From the NCBI GenBank assembly GCA_017569305.1, contig CP069418.1, positions 2,356,001-2,420,000 on the forward strand: a stretch of DNA of 64,000 nt, in the 5' to 3' direction. Origin of the DNA: Clostridiales bacterium FE2011 (lineage in GTDB: Bacteria > Bacillota > Clostridia > Christensenellales > Aristaeellaceae). The translations under genes were made by a program, and so were the position numbers. Every line of letters begins with the position of its first letter. The stretch's first letter is position 1. Under the pieces are notes generated by a model that worked only from the letters and a program-made list of their open reading frames with translations, had not been told where the DNA came from and did no database searches. Shown one piece after another: positions 16,139-23,914 of this stretch.

Positions 16139-17509
16139 ATGGCGCACAATGAAATTCCCTACAAAATCTACCTGAACGAATCCGAGATGCCCACTTACTG
16201 GTACAACCTGCGGGCCGATATGAAGAACAAGCCCGCGCCCCTGCTGAATCCCGGCACCCATCAGCCCATGACCGCGGCGGAGCTTTCCGGCGTTTTCTGC
16301 GACGAGCTGGTGCAGCAGGAACTGGACAACGATACCCGCGAATATCCCGTGCCCCGGGAGATCCTGGACTTCTACAAGATGTACCGCCCCTCTCCCCTGG
16401 TCCGGGCCTACTGCCTGGAGAAGAAGCTGGGCACCCCCGCGAAGATCTACTATAAATTCGAAGGCAACAACACCAGCGGCAGCCACAAGCTGAATTCCGC
16501 CATCGCCCAGGCCTACTACGCCAAGAAGCAGGGCCTGAAGGGCGTCACCACCGAGACCGGCGCCGGCCAGTGGGGCACGGCCCTGTCCATGGCCTGCGCG
16601 TATTTCGAACTGGACTGCAAGGTATACATGGTCAAGGTCTCCTATGAGCAGAAGCCCTTCCGCCGGGAAGTAATGCGGGTCTACGGCGCTTCCGTGACGC
16701 CTTCTCCCTCCATGACCACCCAGGTGGGCCAGAAGATCCTGGCGGAGCATCCCGGCACCACCGGCTCCCTGGGCTGCGCGATTTCCGAAGCCGTTGAGGT
16801 GGCCGTGGGCAATCCCGGCTACCGCTACGTCCTGGGCAGCGTGCTGAACCAGGTGCTCCTGCACCAGTCCGTCATCGGTATGGAAACCAAGATCGCCATG
16901 GACAAATACGGCATCAAGCCGGATACCATCATCGGCTGCGCCGGCGGCGGCAGCAACCTGGGCGGCCTGATCGCCCCCTTCATGGGCGAGAAGCTGCGGG
17001 GTGAAGCGGATTACGACTTCATCGCCGTGGAGCCTGCCTCCTGCCCCAGCCTGACCCGCGGCGTCTACGCCTACGACTTCTGCGACACCGGCATGGTGTG
17101 CCCGCTGGCGAAAATGTACACCCTGGGTTCCGACTTCATTCCTGCCCCGAACCACGCCGGCGGCCTGCGGTATCACGGCATGAGCCCCATCCTGTCCCAG
17201 CTGTATGATGACAAGATGATGCGCGCGGTCTCCGTGCCCCAGACCCGGGTGTTTGAAGCGGCCGAAACCTTCGCCCGCACCGAAGGCATCCTGCCTGCCC
17301 CGGAAAGCAGCCACGCCATCTGCGCGGCCATCGACGAAGCCCTCAAGTGCAAGGAAACCGGCGAAGAGAAGACCATCCTCTTCGGCCTCACAGGCACCGG
17401 CTACTTCGACCTGGTGGCCTATGAGAAGTTCCACAACGGCCAGATGGATGACTACATTCCCACCGATGACGAGCTGGCCGCCTTCCGTGCCCGCCTGCCG
17501 AAGATCTGA
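16139..17509 (+). CDS. trpB: Tryptophan synthase beta chain, TrpB2 type
   Basis: A pyridoxal-phosphate enzyme that joins indole and serine to make tryptophan. Length 456 residues, typical of the longer TrpB2 class rather than the roughly 400-residue TrpB1 that pairs with TrpA. The PLP lysine lies in NTSGSHKLNSA (Lys at about 117), and the phosphate-binding loop is GCAGGGSNLGG (about 266-276). TETGAGQWGTALS and the RVYGASVTPSPS segment are also typical of the class. The ATG at 16139 is preceded by GAAAGGAGA. There is no trpA or other trp gene beside it, in keeping with TrpB2 as a stand-alone indole-salvage enzyme. Controlled by the Trp T-box immediately upstream and ended by a strong terminator. 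Confidence 0.93.
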   Translation: MAHNEIPYKIYLNESEMPTYWYNLRADMKNKPAPLLNPGTHQPMTAAELSGVFCDELVQQELDNDTREYPVPREILDFYKMYRPSPLVRAYCLEKKLGTPAKIYYKFEGNNTSGSHKLNSAIAQAYYAKKQGLKGVTTETGAGQWGTALSMACAYFELDCKVYMVKVSYEQKPFRREVMRVYGASVTPSPSMTTQVGQKILAEHPGTTGSLGCAISEAVEVAVGNPGYRYVLGSVLNQVLLHQSVIGMETKIAMDKYGIKPDTIIGCAGGGSNLGGLIAPFMGEKLRGEADYDFIAVEPASCPSLTRGVYAYDFCDTGMVCPLAKMYTLGSDFIPAPNHAGGLRYHGMSPILSQLYDDKMMRAVSVPQTRVFEAAETFARTEGILPAPESSHAICAAIDEALKCKETGEEKTILFGLTGTGYFDLVAYEKFHNGQMDDYIPTDDELAAFRARLPKI

Positions 17510-17513
17510 GAAG

Positions 17514-17548
17514 AAAAGGACGCCCGGGATAATCCCGGGCGTCCTTTT
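17514..17548 (+). terminator. Intrinsic terminator of trpB
   Basis: 16-bp perfect arms AAAAGGACGCCCGGGA / complement with loop TAA, then a T-rich tail, 5 nt after the stop codon. Confidence 0.9.
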
Positions 17549-17623
17549 CTTAATTCACAATTCATAATTCATAATTCAGAATTATATGGACTCTTGCATA
17601 GATAAGAGTTGCCTGACACGCCC

Positions 17624-17804
17624 ACGTTGTCATTCTGAGCAAGGGCATTTATGCCCGCGTCGAAGAATCTCCTCGCCTGTATGCAACCTGGAACGTAATC
17701 GGAACACCCATCAGCCCACATTGTCATCTCGACCAAGGACACGAAGTGTCCGCGTGGGGAGATCTCCCAGCTCGCATACGTTCGGGAACCTAATCGGAAC
17801 TACA
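17624..17804 (+). repeat. Two tandem copies of modular repeat family E
   Basis: Copy a (17624-17708): TGTCATTCTGAGCAA, stem GGGCA-TTTA-TGCCC, GCGTCGAAGAATCTCC. Copy b (17717-17804): TGTCATCTCGACCAA, stem GGACAC-GAA-GTGTCC, GCGTGGGGAGATCTCC. A further 3' half (TCTCCTCCGGAGACC onward) lies at 17968-18010, mixed with ATTCTGCATTC-type runs. The 17549-18074 interval has no gene. Confidence 0.75.
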
Positions 17805-18119
17805 CCGTTTTCAAAGCGACAGGCGGAAACACTATATCATTCTGCATTCTGCATTCTTAATTGTTGAGCAACTGTCCAAATCTATGATTTGGGTAACAGT
17901 TGCCATGCTACAGCTGTCCAAATGTCGAAGGCATTTGGGTTACAGCGATCACAGCATTTGGGCTTCGCCCACTGTCTCCTCCGGAGACCTAAACCTTTAC
18001 CTTTTTCGGAACTGCTTTTGTAAAGAAACATCATTCATTCTGCATTCTGCATTCGTAAAGCGGACACTGGGACTTGATATGTACCCAGTTTCCTGGACAC
18101 ATTGATTTATGATCGAGGC

Positions 18120-18914
18120 TCAACCCATGGATGCCATCCTGTATTTTACGGGTGGCATCCATTTTGTTTTTGCCTGGATGCGCTCATTGTTGTAGTAGTC
18201 AATGTACTTCGCCATGGCTGAGGAGAACTCCTCATATGATTTGTATTCTTTCTCGCATCCATAAAACATTTCATTCTTCAGTCGTCCGAAGAACGTCTCC
18301 ATGATACTGTTGTCATAACAGTTTCCTTTTCGGGACATGGACTGAATAATGCCACGCTTCTCAATAGCCTTTCTGAAATAAGCATGTTGGTACTGCCAGC
18401 CTTGGTCTGAATGAAAAATCAGACCATTAAGCGAGGAAAACTTGCTCAGCCCTTTTTCCAGCATCCGTCGGATCTGTTCCATGTTTGGACTTAACGAAAG
18501 ATCGTATGAGATGACCTCGTTTGTGTGCATATCCAGAATTGGAGAGAGGTAGCATTTTCCCCAAGATAAATTGAATTGAGAAACATCTGTTGTCCATTTT
18601 TGCAAAGGCTTTGTTGTACTGAAGTCTCGGTTAATGAGGTTATCTGCCACCTTTCCAACTTCTCCCTGATAAGAATGGTACTTTTCTTTCGGACGTTTAC
18701 CTTTAAGGTCCATGCAATGCATTAATCGCTGGACCTTTTTGTGGTTTACCTTATAGCCTCTATTGATCAGTTCGTGGTGTACTCTCCGAACACCATATCG
18801 ACCTTTGTTGTGTTCAAAGATTTCCCTGATCACACATGCGACTGCTTCGCTTCTTTTCGCTACAATGTCTTCTTTTGAAACTTCGTAATAGTACGTAGAT
18901 CTGGAAAGGCACAT
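18120..18914 (-). CDS. IS3-family transposase OrfB (DDE integrase core)
   Basis: The catalytic part of the transposase, 264 residues from the first ATG. An HTH_21-like region (GRYGVRRVHHELINRGYKVNHKKVQRLM) precedes an rve integrase core. The DDE triad is visible: Asp in WTTDVSQF, Asp in HSDQGWQYQH, and Glu in NSIMETFFGRLKNEMF. The frame is open upstream of the ATG (ELREEGYQLKYLLKAM), and a slippery GAAAAAG lies at 18974-18980 inside orfA. Expression as an OrfAB fusion by -1 frameshifting is therefore likely, since no ribosome site precedes the ATG. It looks intact. Confidence 0.92.
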   Translation of the reverse strand: MCLSRSTYYYEVSKEDIVAKRSEAVACVIREIFEHNKGRYGVRRVHHELINRGYKVNHKKVQRLMHCMDLKGKRPKEKYHSYQGEVGKVADNLINRDFSTTKPLQKWTTDVSQFNLSWGKCYLSPILDMHTNEVISYDLSLSPNMEQIRRMLEKGLSKFSSLNGLIFHSDQGWQYQHAYFRKAIEKRGIIQSMSRKGNCYDNSIMETFFGRLKNEMFYGCEKEYKSYEEFSSAMAKYIDYYNNERIQAKTKWMPPVKYRMASMG

Positions 18915-18931
18915 CGCTTTAAGAAGATACT

Positions 18932-19504
18932 TCAGTTGGTATCCTTCTTCTCTAAGTTCTTTGATGATCGCTGCTTTTTCGCCTTGAGTCGCGCAGCCTC
19001 TTTTTCTTCTCTCAAGGCGATCTCTTTTTTTATGACTTCGATTTCTGCTTTAATGTATGCGTTTTCGGCCCTTAGTCTCACAAGCTCTTCATACTCGGAT
19101 TCATTGAGTTTCCTAGGGTTGTTGTAATTGATTTTCTTCATATGGGGCTCCTTTGATGGTCGGCCTTTTCTCATGTTTACCAGACCATTATACCCCTCGA
19201 GCTTATATTTGCGAACCCAGCGAGAAAGTAAGCCGTTGTGTATACCTGCCTCATTAGCTACTGACAGGATTGATGAACCTGCAATAACCTTGGCAACCAG
19301 CTCATATTTCTCTTCTGGAGTCCATTCCTTATTAGTCCCCCGGCGCTTGAGAACCTCCGGCCCATTTGCTTCTTCTGCATGGAACCATCGCAGGATCATC
19401 CTGTGAAAGTTTTTGGGATCTTTAATACCTGTTGGGGTCTCTGGCCACCTTCCTTCTCTGTACATCTCAACGCATTTCCTCTTGTACTCATAACTGTAAT
19501 GCAT
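18932..19504 (-). CDS. IS3-family transposase OrfA (DNA-binding)
   Basis: A 190-residue DNA-binding subunit with two helix-turn-helix parts. The first is YSYEYKRKCVEMYREGRWPETPTGI...; the second is WTPEEKYELVAKVIAGSSILSVANEAGIHNGLLSRWVRKYKLEGYNGL, the usual insZ-type domain of the IS150 group. A leucine-rich coiled coil follows (ESEYEELVRLRAENAYIKAEIEVIKKE). It ends with a Lys-rich stretch containing the GAAAAAG slip site. AGGAGGGTATTTTT precedes the ATG. It overlaps the upstream extension of orfB. Confidence 0.9.
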   Translation of the reverse strand: MHYSYEYKRKCVEMYREGRWPETPTGIKDPKNFHRMILRWFHAEEANGPEVLKRRGTNKEWTPEEKYELVAKVIAGSSILSVANEAGIHNGLLSRWVRKYKLEGYNGLVNMRKGRPSKEPHMKKINYNNPRKLNESEYEELVRLRAENAYIKAEIEVIKKEIALREEKEAARLKAKKQRSSKNLEKKDTN

Positions 19505-19573
19505 AAAAATACCCTCCTTACTGGTGTCCAGTAAAGAGGGTACACATCAACTGTCCCCGGTGTCCGCTTTTTA

Positions 19574-19582
19574 TGCTATAAT
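19574..19582 (+). promoter_or_regulatory. Extended -10 promoter of the phospholipase C-like gene
   Basis: TGC-TATAAT 29 nt before the start, immediately downstream of the right half of the palindrome split by the IS element. Confidence 0.55.
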
Positions 19583-19610
19583 CCTGATAACGTCCGTCAG
19601 GAAGAATGAT

Positions 19611-20288
19611 ATGTGGGAGCAACAATCAATGTCCTTTCAGATGATACACATGGAAATAGCCTGCAGGGTCATGGAACGGCTCGGCCTTACCGAAGGCCGG
19701 GAAGCCTTCCTGCTGGGTTCCGTTGCGCCGGACGCGGTGCACATGCGTCCGGATTATACCGTGGAAAGCAAGATCCACTCCCATCTGTTTGAGGGCTGCG
19801 GTCCCTGGGGCGACGTGCGGGATAACGAAAGATGGCTGCGGAACATGGACCGGTTCCGGAACATATACGAAAAAGACGAAAAAGATGTTTCCAGGCGGAT
19901 GCTTGCCGCCGGCATATTCGTTCATTGTATGACGGACTATTGGAATGATGTGACAATCTGGAACGGTACCCGGCGGGAATATGTCCCGCCCATGGATCCA
20001 ACACAATTCAAGGAAGCCTTCTATGCGGAAGCAAGCGCCATTGATAAATGGCTTTACCAGCACAGCTCTCACACGGAGGAGATCCGGTCCCTGCTGGCCG
20101 CGGCGAAGGAAGAAGGCCTCGCGGACTATTTCACGGCGGAGGACATCGCAAAGATGAAGCATCATCTGCTGCATGTCCAGTACGACGTTCCCGCGGTGGA
20201 TATTTCCGCCTTCCGTTATTACACCCGGGAAAAGCTGGAACATTTCCTGGTCGATGTGACAGAGGACGTCTGCCGGAGATTAGCGTGA
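19611..20288 (+). CDS. Zinc-dependent phospholipase C-like protein
   Basis: A 225-residue soluble protein of the zinc-dependent phospholipase C / S1-P1-like fold. Likely metal ligands are spread along the chain as in that family: FQMIHMEIACRVM, GSVAPDAVHMRPDY, the AAGIFVHCMTDYWND helix (His and Asp) and MKHHLLHVQYD. There is no signal peptide, so it is probably cytoplasmic and its true substrate is unknown. Start: ATG 19611 (AGGAAG upstream) or ATG 19629 (GGGAG 9 nt upstream); the second is nearly as good. Its stop codon lies inside the left arm of a long perfect hairpin. Confidence 0.7.
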   Translation: MWEQQSMSFQMIHMEIACRVMERLGLTEGREAFLLGSVAPDAVHMRPDYTVESKIHSHLFEGCGPWGDVRDNERWLRNMDRFRNIYEKDEKDVSRRMLAAGIFVHCMTDYWNDVTIWNGTRREYVPPMDPTQFKEAFYAEASAIDKWLYQHSSHTEEIRSLLAAAKEEGLADYFTAEDIAKMKHHLLHVQYDVPAVDISAFRYYTREKLEHFLVDVTEDVCRRLA

Positions 20289-20367
20289 ACGAAGGGGACG
20301 GTTCTTATCGTTCCCTTTTTCCGAAATACAAGAACGGGAGGAACGATAAGAACCGTCCCCTTCGTTC
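20287..20367. repeat. Repeat family D: 27-bp perfect-arm hairpin
   Basis: Arms of 27 bp starting GAACGAAGGGGACGGTTC (20287-20313) and its exact complement (20341-20367) with a 27-nt loop containing TTTTT. It overlaps the stop codon of the phospholipase-like gene, so it likely ends or stabilises that mRNA. A half copy lies at 23915-23945. Confidence 0.88.
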
Positions 20368-20374
20368 CATTCTC

Positions 20375-20403
20375 TTGCGCCCTTTCTTCAATTCATATAT
20401 AAT
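20375..20403 (+). promoter_or_regulatory. Promoter of the first TlpA-like gene
   Basis: TTGCGC, a 17-nt spacer and TATAAT, 64 nt before the start codon. Confidence 0.65.
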
Positions 20404-20466
20404 AAAACATGTAAAATGTAGGTACAACAATTGCAATTACCCGTCTCTTTTCAGGAGGAAAAACAG

Positions 20467-21789
20467 ATGAAGAAAAAGCTGGCTGTCCTGTTTGCTATTC
20501 TGGCGCTCTGTGTCCTCGGCACGGCTGCGGCGGATGAAAATCCTTTCCTGGGCAAGCCGCTTCCGGATTTCCGCACCATGGATACGGAGCGGAATGTGTT
20601 TTGCCTTTCGGAAGCCCTGCAGGACCACGACGCGGTGCTGATCAACCTGTGGACCTCCTGGTGCCATCCCTGCAAGATGGAATATCCGTACCTGAATGAG
20701 ACGTATGAAAAATACGGGGAACGGGTTGCGTTCATCGGCATGACCATCGATTCGGAGGACACCTGGGATATCCTCCGGGAAATGAAGGAAGAATATGCCA
20801 TGGCCTATCCCGTGGCGCGGGAATCGGTCACCGGCATCCTGAATTATCTCGGCGGCAGCCTGGGGACGCCCACCACAATCATTGTGGACCGCTTCGGCAA
20901 CATCGTTTATATCCAGGCGGGCGCCTTCGTGGACAGCGACCAGCTGTTCAGGCTGCTGGATGTGTTCCTGGCGGAGGATTATACCGCCTCGGTTCCCCTC
21001 TCCAGTATTCCTTTGCCGTCAAAAACCCAGGCGCTTCCGGTTTCCTCAGCCCGCAGGATCTGGGTGGAAAACGAGGATGCCCGCCGGGTTCTCCTCACGC
21101 TCCGTTATTATGACGACGAGGAGCTGACGAAATGCTGGCTTGAAGAAGTGGAGGAAGGCTGGGTGATCGACGGGGATACCGCCCGGCTGAGAATGGAACT
21201 GGCGGCAGGGGATGACCTGCGGGATATGGTTTTCACAGACTTTATCAACGATGCGTGGGATCTGGATGTGTATACCTTGCTGGATCCGGAGCAGGGCAAT
21301 TACTATTATGAGATGCCGCTGAAGCGGGTTCCGGACAAGAGCGGCTGGTTCACTGCGTTTCTGGAGGCAAAAACAAAAAGTTATATCGACAGTAATCCGC
21401 AATTCCTCGAGAAATACCTGTTCCCGGATGAAGATGCTATCCGGGAAATGGTTGAGGAACTGCGTGAGGATAAGATAGTTGTCACCTGGGAATACGCGGA
21501 GGAGGAAGATCCGCCGACAGCGGAGCAGCCGGACACGGGTGCCTATACCCTGGATGTGATTGACCAGTACAACCGGCCAGTGCCCGGCGTCATGGTCAGC
21601 TTCTGCACGGACGCAGCCTGCCAGGCGGAAACCTCTGATGAAAACGGCGTGGTCACCTTCACCGGGGAGCCGGCGGATTACCATGTCCAGGTGCTGAGAG
21701 TGCCGAAGGGCTACAGCTTCGACCCGGACTTTGAACTGCGGACCGGCACCGCTTTCGGTGAGTGGAACCTTGTGATCCGCAAGGACTGA
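20467..21789 (+). CDS. Secreted TlpA-like thioredoxin with C-terminal prealbumin-like domain
   Basis: A 440-residue exported protein. Signal peptide MKKKLAVLFAILALCVLGTAAA. Residues about 25-175 form a TlpA/ResA-type thioredoxin with active site WTSWCHPCK (Cys-His-Pro-Cys, a CxxC with the reactivity-tuning HP pair) and the cis-proline loop GTPTTIIVD. A middle region of about 180 residues is unassigned. The last about 80 residues (YTLDVIDQYNRPVPGVMVSFCTD... DENGVVTFTGEPADYHVQVLRVPKGY) match the prealbumin-like / SpaA-type surface domain pattern. Likely an extracytoplasmic thiol reductase. AGGAGG lies 9 nt before the ATG. It is followed at 22311 by another TlpA-like gene with the domain at the other end. 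Confidence 0.82.
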   Translation: MKKKLAVLFAILALCVLGTAAADENPFLGKPLPDFRTMDTERNVFCLSEALQDHDAVLINLWTSWCHPCKMEYPYLNETYEKYGERVAFIGMTIDSEDTWDILREMKEEYAMAYPVARESVTGILNYLGGSLGTPTTIIVDRFGNIVYIQAGAFVDSDQLFRLLDVFLAEDYTASVPLSSIPLPSKTQALPVSSARRIWVENEDARRVLLTLRYYDDEELTKCWLEEVEEGWVIDGDTARLRMELAAGDDLRDMVFTDFINDAWDLDVYTLLDPEQGNYYYEMPLKRVPDKSGWFTAFLEAKTKSYIDSNPQFLEKYLFPDEDAIREMVEELREDKIVVTWEYAEEEDPPTAEQPDTGAYTLDVIDQYNRPVPGVMVSFCTDAACQAETSDENGVVTFTGEPADYHVQVLRVPKGYSFDPDFELRTGTAFGEWNLVIRKD

Positions 21790-21844
21790 CGCTTTGATGC
21801 CAGGAAGAAGTCTTCCGAAGGTTATCAGGAACTACGTTGTCTCC

Positions 21845-21889
21845 ATTATGTCATTTCGAATAAGAACGCGAAGCGTTCGCATGGGGAGC
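21845..21889 (+). repeat. Modular repeat family E, diverged copy (stem AACGC/GCGTT)
   Basis: TGTCATTTCGAATAAG, stem AACGC-GAA-GCGTT, then CGCATGGGGAGCAAG: the same layout with another compensated stem. It leads directly into the 169-bp element. Confidence 0.6.
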
Positions 21890-21960
21890 AAGCTGAATGT
21901 CAGCGCAGTGCGCTGTCGGCGTAGCCGAAATGAAACGGAGTCCTGTCGTGCGCGGTGCGC

Positions 21961-22129
21961 GGGGTTCGGAACGCCCGGAAAACTGTCCAGTGGACAGTTT
22001 TCAGTGGAGAACGGGGCGAAGAACCGATGACCTCCAGTGGAGGGAATCTCATCGGTTCTGAGGTCAACTGAAACGAGCGATCTGTCCGGGGGACAGTCGC
22101 GACGATTGAAGTTGCGGGTATCAGCCCCG
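21961..22129 (+). repeat. 169-bp structured repeat family F, copy 2
   Basis: Identical to 7752-7920 apart from five base pairs in the hairpin at 21978-22002 (arms GAAAACTGTCC / GGACAGTTTTC, loop AGT). After it, two more partial modules follow: a GTGAgCTCCAC-AGT-GTGGAGTCAC hairpin with GACCATTGAGATTGCGG, then CGACGATTGAGGTTGCGG (to 22215). A family E-like tail follows (AATCTCCTCCGGGGACC, 22222-22257). Confidence 0.85.
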
Positions 22130-22310
22130 AGAGGTCAATCGAAAGGGAGTGAGCTCCACAGTGTGGAGTCACGACCATTGAGATTGCGGTAAGAAGCGAC
22201 GATTGAGGTTGCGGAGAAATCTCCTCCGGGGACCTGAATCTTCTGCTAACAGGAACTTCTTTGCGCAAAGAGACAATATACATTCCGGAACAGAAAGCGA
22301 GGAATACCCC

Positions 22311-23333
22311 ATGAAGCGAAGCAGACTCTTTTCCCTTCTGCTGATCCTTTCCCTGGTGTCGGCACTGTGCGTTTCTCCCGCCTGCGCGTCTTCCGATGCC
22401 GCCCTGCAGACCGTCAGCTTCCCGGCCACAGGCGTTGAAATTGATCTCCCCGCGGATATCGACGGCCTCCTTTACATTACTCGTGACCTGAAGATGGACA
22501 CCTTCGCCCGCGGAGCGGAGCTGTGGTATTTTTCCGTCCCGCAGGAGGAACGCGGCATCTTTTCCAAACCGCTGGCCTCCTTCAAGAAAGAGGATAATGC
22601 CCTGATCGACGGGAAATCCGTTTCCCTGCTGCAGCTGTTCTGCGTTGAAAACGGAAAGACGATTGACGATATCCATCCCGAACTGCAGGAAGCCTATGAA
22701 ACAGAACACTTCCAGGTGCTGGGCACCGCCGGGGACTGCACCTTCTACGTCCGGTACCTGCCCGAGGGATTTGAATTTGCGTCCAGGCTTTCCGCGGAGG
22801 CCCGGGCGGAGGCGGAAGCCCTGGTTGAATTTTGCAAACAGCCGGACCGGCTCCGCCTCTTCCAGCCGAAGGATGCGGACAGCGTGCTGCTGACTTTCGA
22901 AACCGTAGACCTGGATGGACAACCGGTTCGGTCTGAGGATCTGTTCGGCAGCCATACCCTGACGATGCTGAACGTCTGGGGCACCGGGTGCGGCCCCTGC
23001 CTCGAGGAACTGTGGGAGCTGGATTACCTTTCCCGGAAGATGGAGGAAAAGAACGTCGCCGTGGTCGGCGTTGTGCTGAATATCCAGGACCCGGAGGACA
23101 GCCGGACGATCGCCGACGCGAAAGAAGTCCTCGCCTGGAAGGACGCCCATTACCTGAACCTGGTTCCCTGGGACGGCTTCGTCGATATGCTCCCGGTTTA
23201 CGGGCTCCCCACCACTTTTTTCATCGATTCCAACGGACAAACGGTGGGGGAGGCTGAAACCGGCTACAAAAACTCGGCCGCCTACACGGTCATAATCAAC
23301 AAAATCCTGGCCAGGATGAGCAAGGGAGAATAA
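22311..23333 (+). CDS. Secreted protein with C-terminal TlpA-like thioredoxin
   Basis: A 340-residue exported protein. Signal peptide MKRSRLFSLLLILSLVSALCVSPACA. Residues about 30-190 are an unassigned domain. Residues about 200-335 are a TlpA/redoxin domain: SVLLTFETVDLDGQPVRSEDLFGSHTLTMLNVWGTGCGPCLEEL with active site CGPC, and the cis-proline segment GLPTTFFIDSNGQTV. Likely an extracytoplasmic thiol-disulfide protein, complementary in layout to the gene at 20467. GAAAGCGAGG lies 8 nt before the ATG. Ends with an intrinsic terminator at 23371. Confidence 0.82.
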   Translation: MKRSRLFSLLLILSLVSALCVSPACASSDAALQTVSFPATGVEIDLPADIDGLLYITRDLKMDTFARGAELWYFSVPQEERGIFSKPLASFKKEDNALIDGKSVSLLQLFCVENGKTIDDIHPELQEAYETEHFQVLGTAGDCTFYVRYLPEGFEFASRLSAEARAEAEALVEFCKQPDRLRLFQPKDADSVLLTFETVDLDGQPVRSEDLFGSHTLTMLNVWGTGCGPCLEELWELDYLSRKMEEKNVAVVGVVLNIQDPEDSRTIADAKEVLAWKDAHYLNLVPWDGFVDMLPVYGLPTTFFIDSNGQTVGEAETGYKNSAAYTVIINKILARMSKGE

Positions 23334-23370
23334 GCTCCGGACAGTGGACGGTTCCTTGTCCGAAATTTGA

Positions 23371-23400
23371 AAAGGACTGCTTTGGGGCAGTCCTTTTTCT
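23371..23400 (+). terminator. Intrinsic terminator after the second TlpA-like gene
   Basis: AAAGGACTGC / GCAGTCCTTT hairpin followed by TTCT, 38 nt after the stop. Confidence 0.8.
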
Positions 23401-23415
23401 GTGTCTGTCCAGCGC

Positions 23416-23444
23416 TTGACAATGATTGCAAGACATTGTATCAT
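23416..23444 (+). promoter_or_regulatory. Promoter of the antitoxin gene
   Basis: TTGACA, a 17-nt spacer and TATCAT, 48 nt before the start codon. Confidence 0.7.
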
Positions 23445-23492
23445 GGAAGTGGGATATCCCACCATTGCTTTTGTGGGAAAGGAGAGATCAAT

Positions 23493-23741
23493 ATGAAAGC
23501 AACTGTCAGGGAATATGATGCCAAACTGGATTCAAAGAACAGGCTTACCCTGCGTGAGGCTGAGTATGAGTATTATCATGTTTCCGTTCTTCCGGATCAG
23601 AGAATCGTGCTTGAACCAAGAGTATTGACCGCTCCCTTTGAAGTGTCAGCAAATACCCTGAAGATGATGGACAGCGCTGTGGAGAACATGAAAAAAGGAG
23701 TTGTTTCACCAGCATTGGATCTGTCTGAATTCGAGGAGTAA
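23493..23741 (+). CDS. AbrB-like antitoxin
   Basis: An 82-residue protein. The N-terminal VREYDAKLDSKNRLTLREAEYEYYHVSVLPDQRIVLEPRVL has the swapped-hairpin (AbrB/MazE-type) pattern 'D-x-K-x-R-L-T-L ... I-V-L-E-P-R'. The C-terminal tail (SANTLKMMDSAVENMKKGVVSPALDLSEFEE) would bind a toxin. The expected partner follows 3 nt after the stop but is broken by a palindromic repeat. AAAGGAGA lies 7 nt before the ATG. It now appears to be an orphan antitoxin. Confidence 0.7.
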   Translation: MKATVREYDAKLDSKNRLTLREAEYEYYHVSVLPDQRIVLEPRVLTAPFEVSANTLKMMDSAVENMKKGVVSPALDLSEFEE

Positions 23742-23744
23742 ACA

Positions 23745-23876
23745 ATGTTTGAAATACATCTTGGTGTTCCCGAAATGTGGACACTGGGGACAGTCCCCAG
23801 TGTCCACTTTTTGGCGAATGCCCCACTGGGGCACCTCTCAGTTCGTTCCCCCAGTGTCCGCTTTTTTGTACATTGA
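23745..23876 (+). pseudogene. Toxin gene remnant cut off by palindromic repeat
   Basis: The frame starts MFEIHLGVPEM, resembling the first residues of RelE-like mRNA interferases from antitoxin-toxin pairs. After 11 codons it runs straight into palindrome A and then low-complexity repeat-derived sequence, ending at 43 codons. Its position 3 nt after the antitoxin stop is where a toxin gene belongs. The rest of the toxin is absent. Confidence 0.55.
23779..23805. repeat. Palindromic repeat family A
   Basis: A perfect 27-bp copy (centre base A), beginning within codon 12 of the toxin remnant. Degenerate partial copies follow to about 23866. Confidence 0.9.
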
Positions 23877-23884
23877 TCCAACCC

Positions 23885-23913
23885 TTGACAACCCAACCCT
23901 TCGAATGAATAAT
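23885..23913 (+). promoter_or_regulatory. Duplicated promoter, copy 1 (SH3/RCC1-like gene)
   Basis: TTGACA, a 17-nt spacer ACCCAACCCTTCGAATG, then AATAAT. The 34-bp block around it recurs at 25173-25206 with one mismatch. Confidence 0.6.
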
Positions 23914-23914
23914 G

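Larger units (their letters stand above)
18075..19549 (-). mobile_element. IS3-family insertion sequence (IS150-like), complete
   Basis: A 1475-bp element with two overlapping-frame transposase genes on the minus strand. The terminal inverted repeats start TGATATGTACCC (left) and TGATGTGTACCC (right, reverse complement) and match at 22 of 26 positions; both ends are TG...CA as in IS3 elements. A 3-bp target duplication ACT flanks it (18072-18074 and 19550-19552). Removing the element and one ACT rebuilds a family A palindrome, so the insertion site was the centre of that palindrome. Confidence 0.92.

Noticed and set aside
16067..17434. Long minus-strand frame opposite trpB
   Set aside because: Shadow of the well-supported trpB gene; no start signal and His/Gly/Ala-rich translation.
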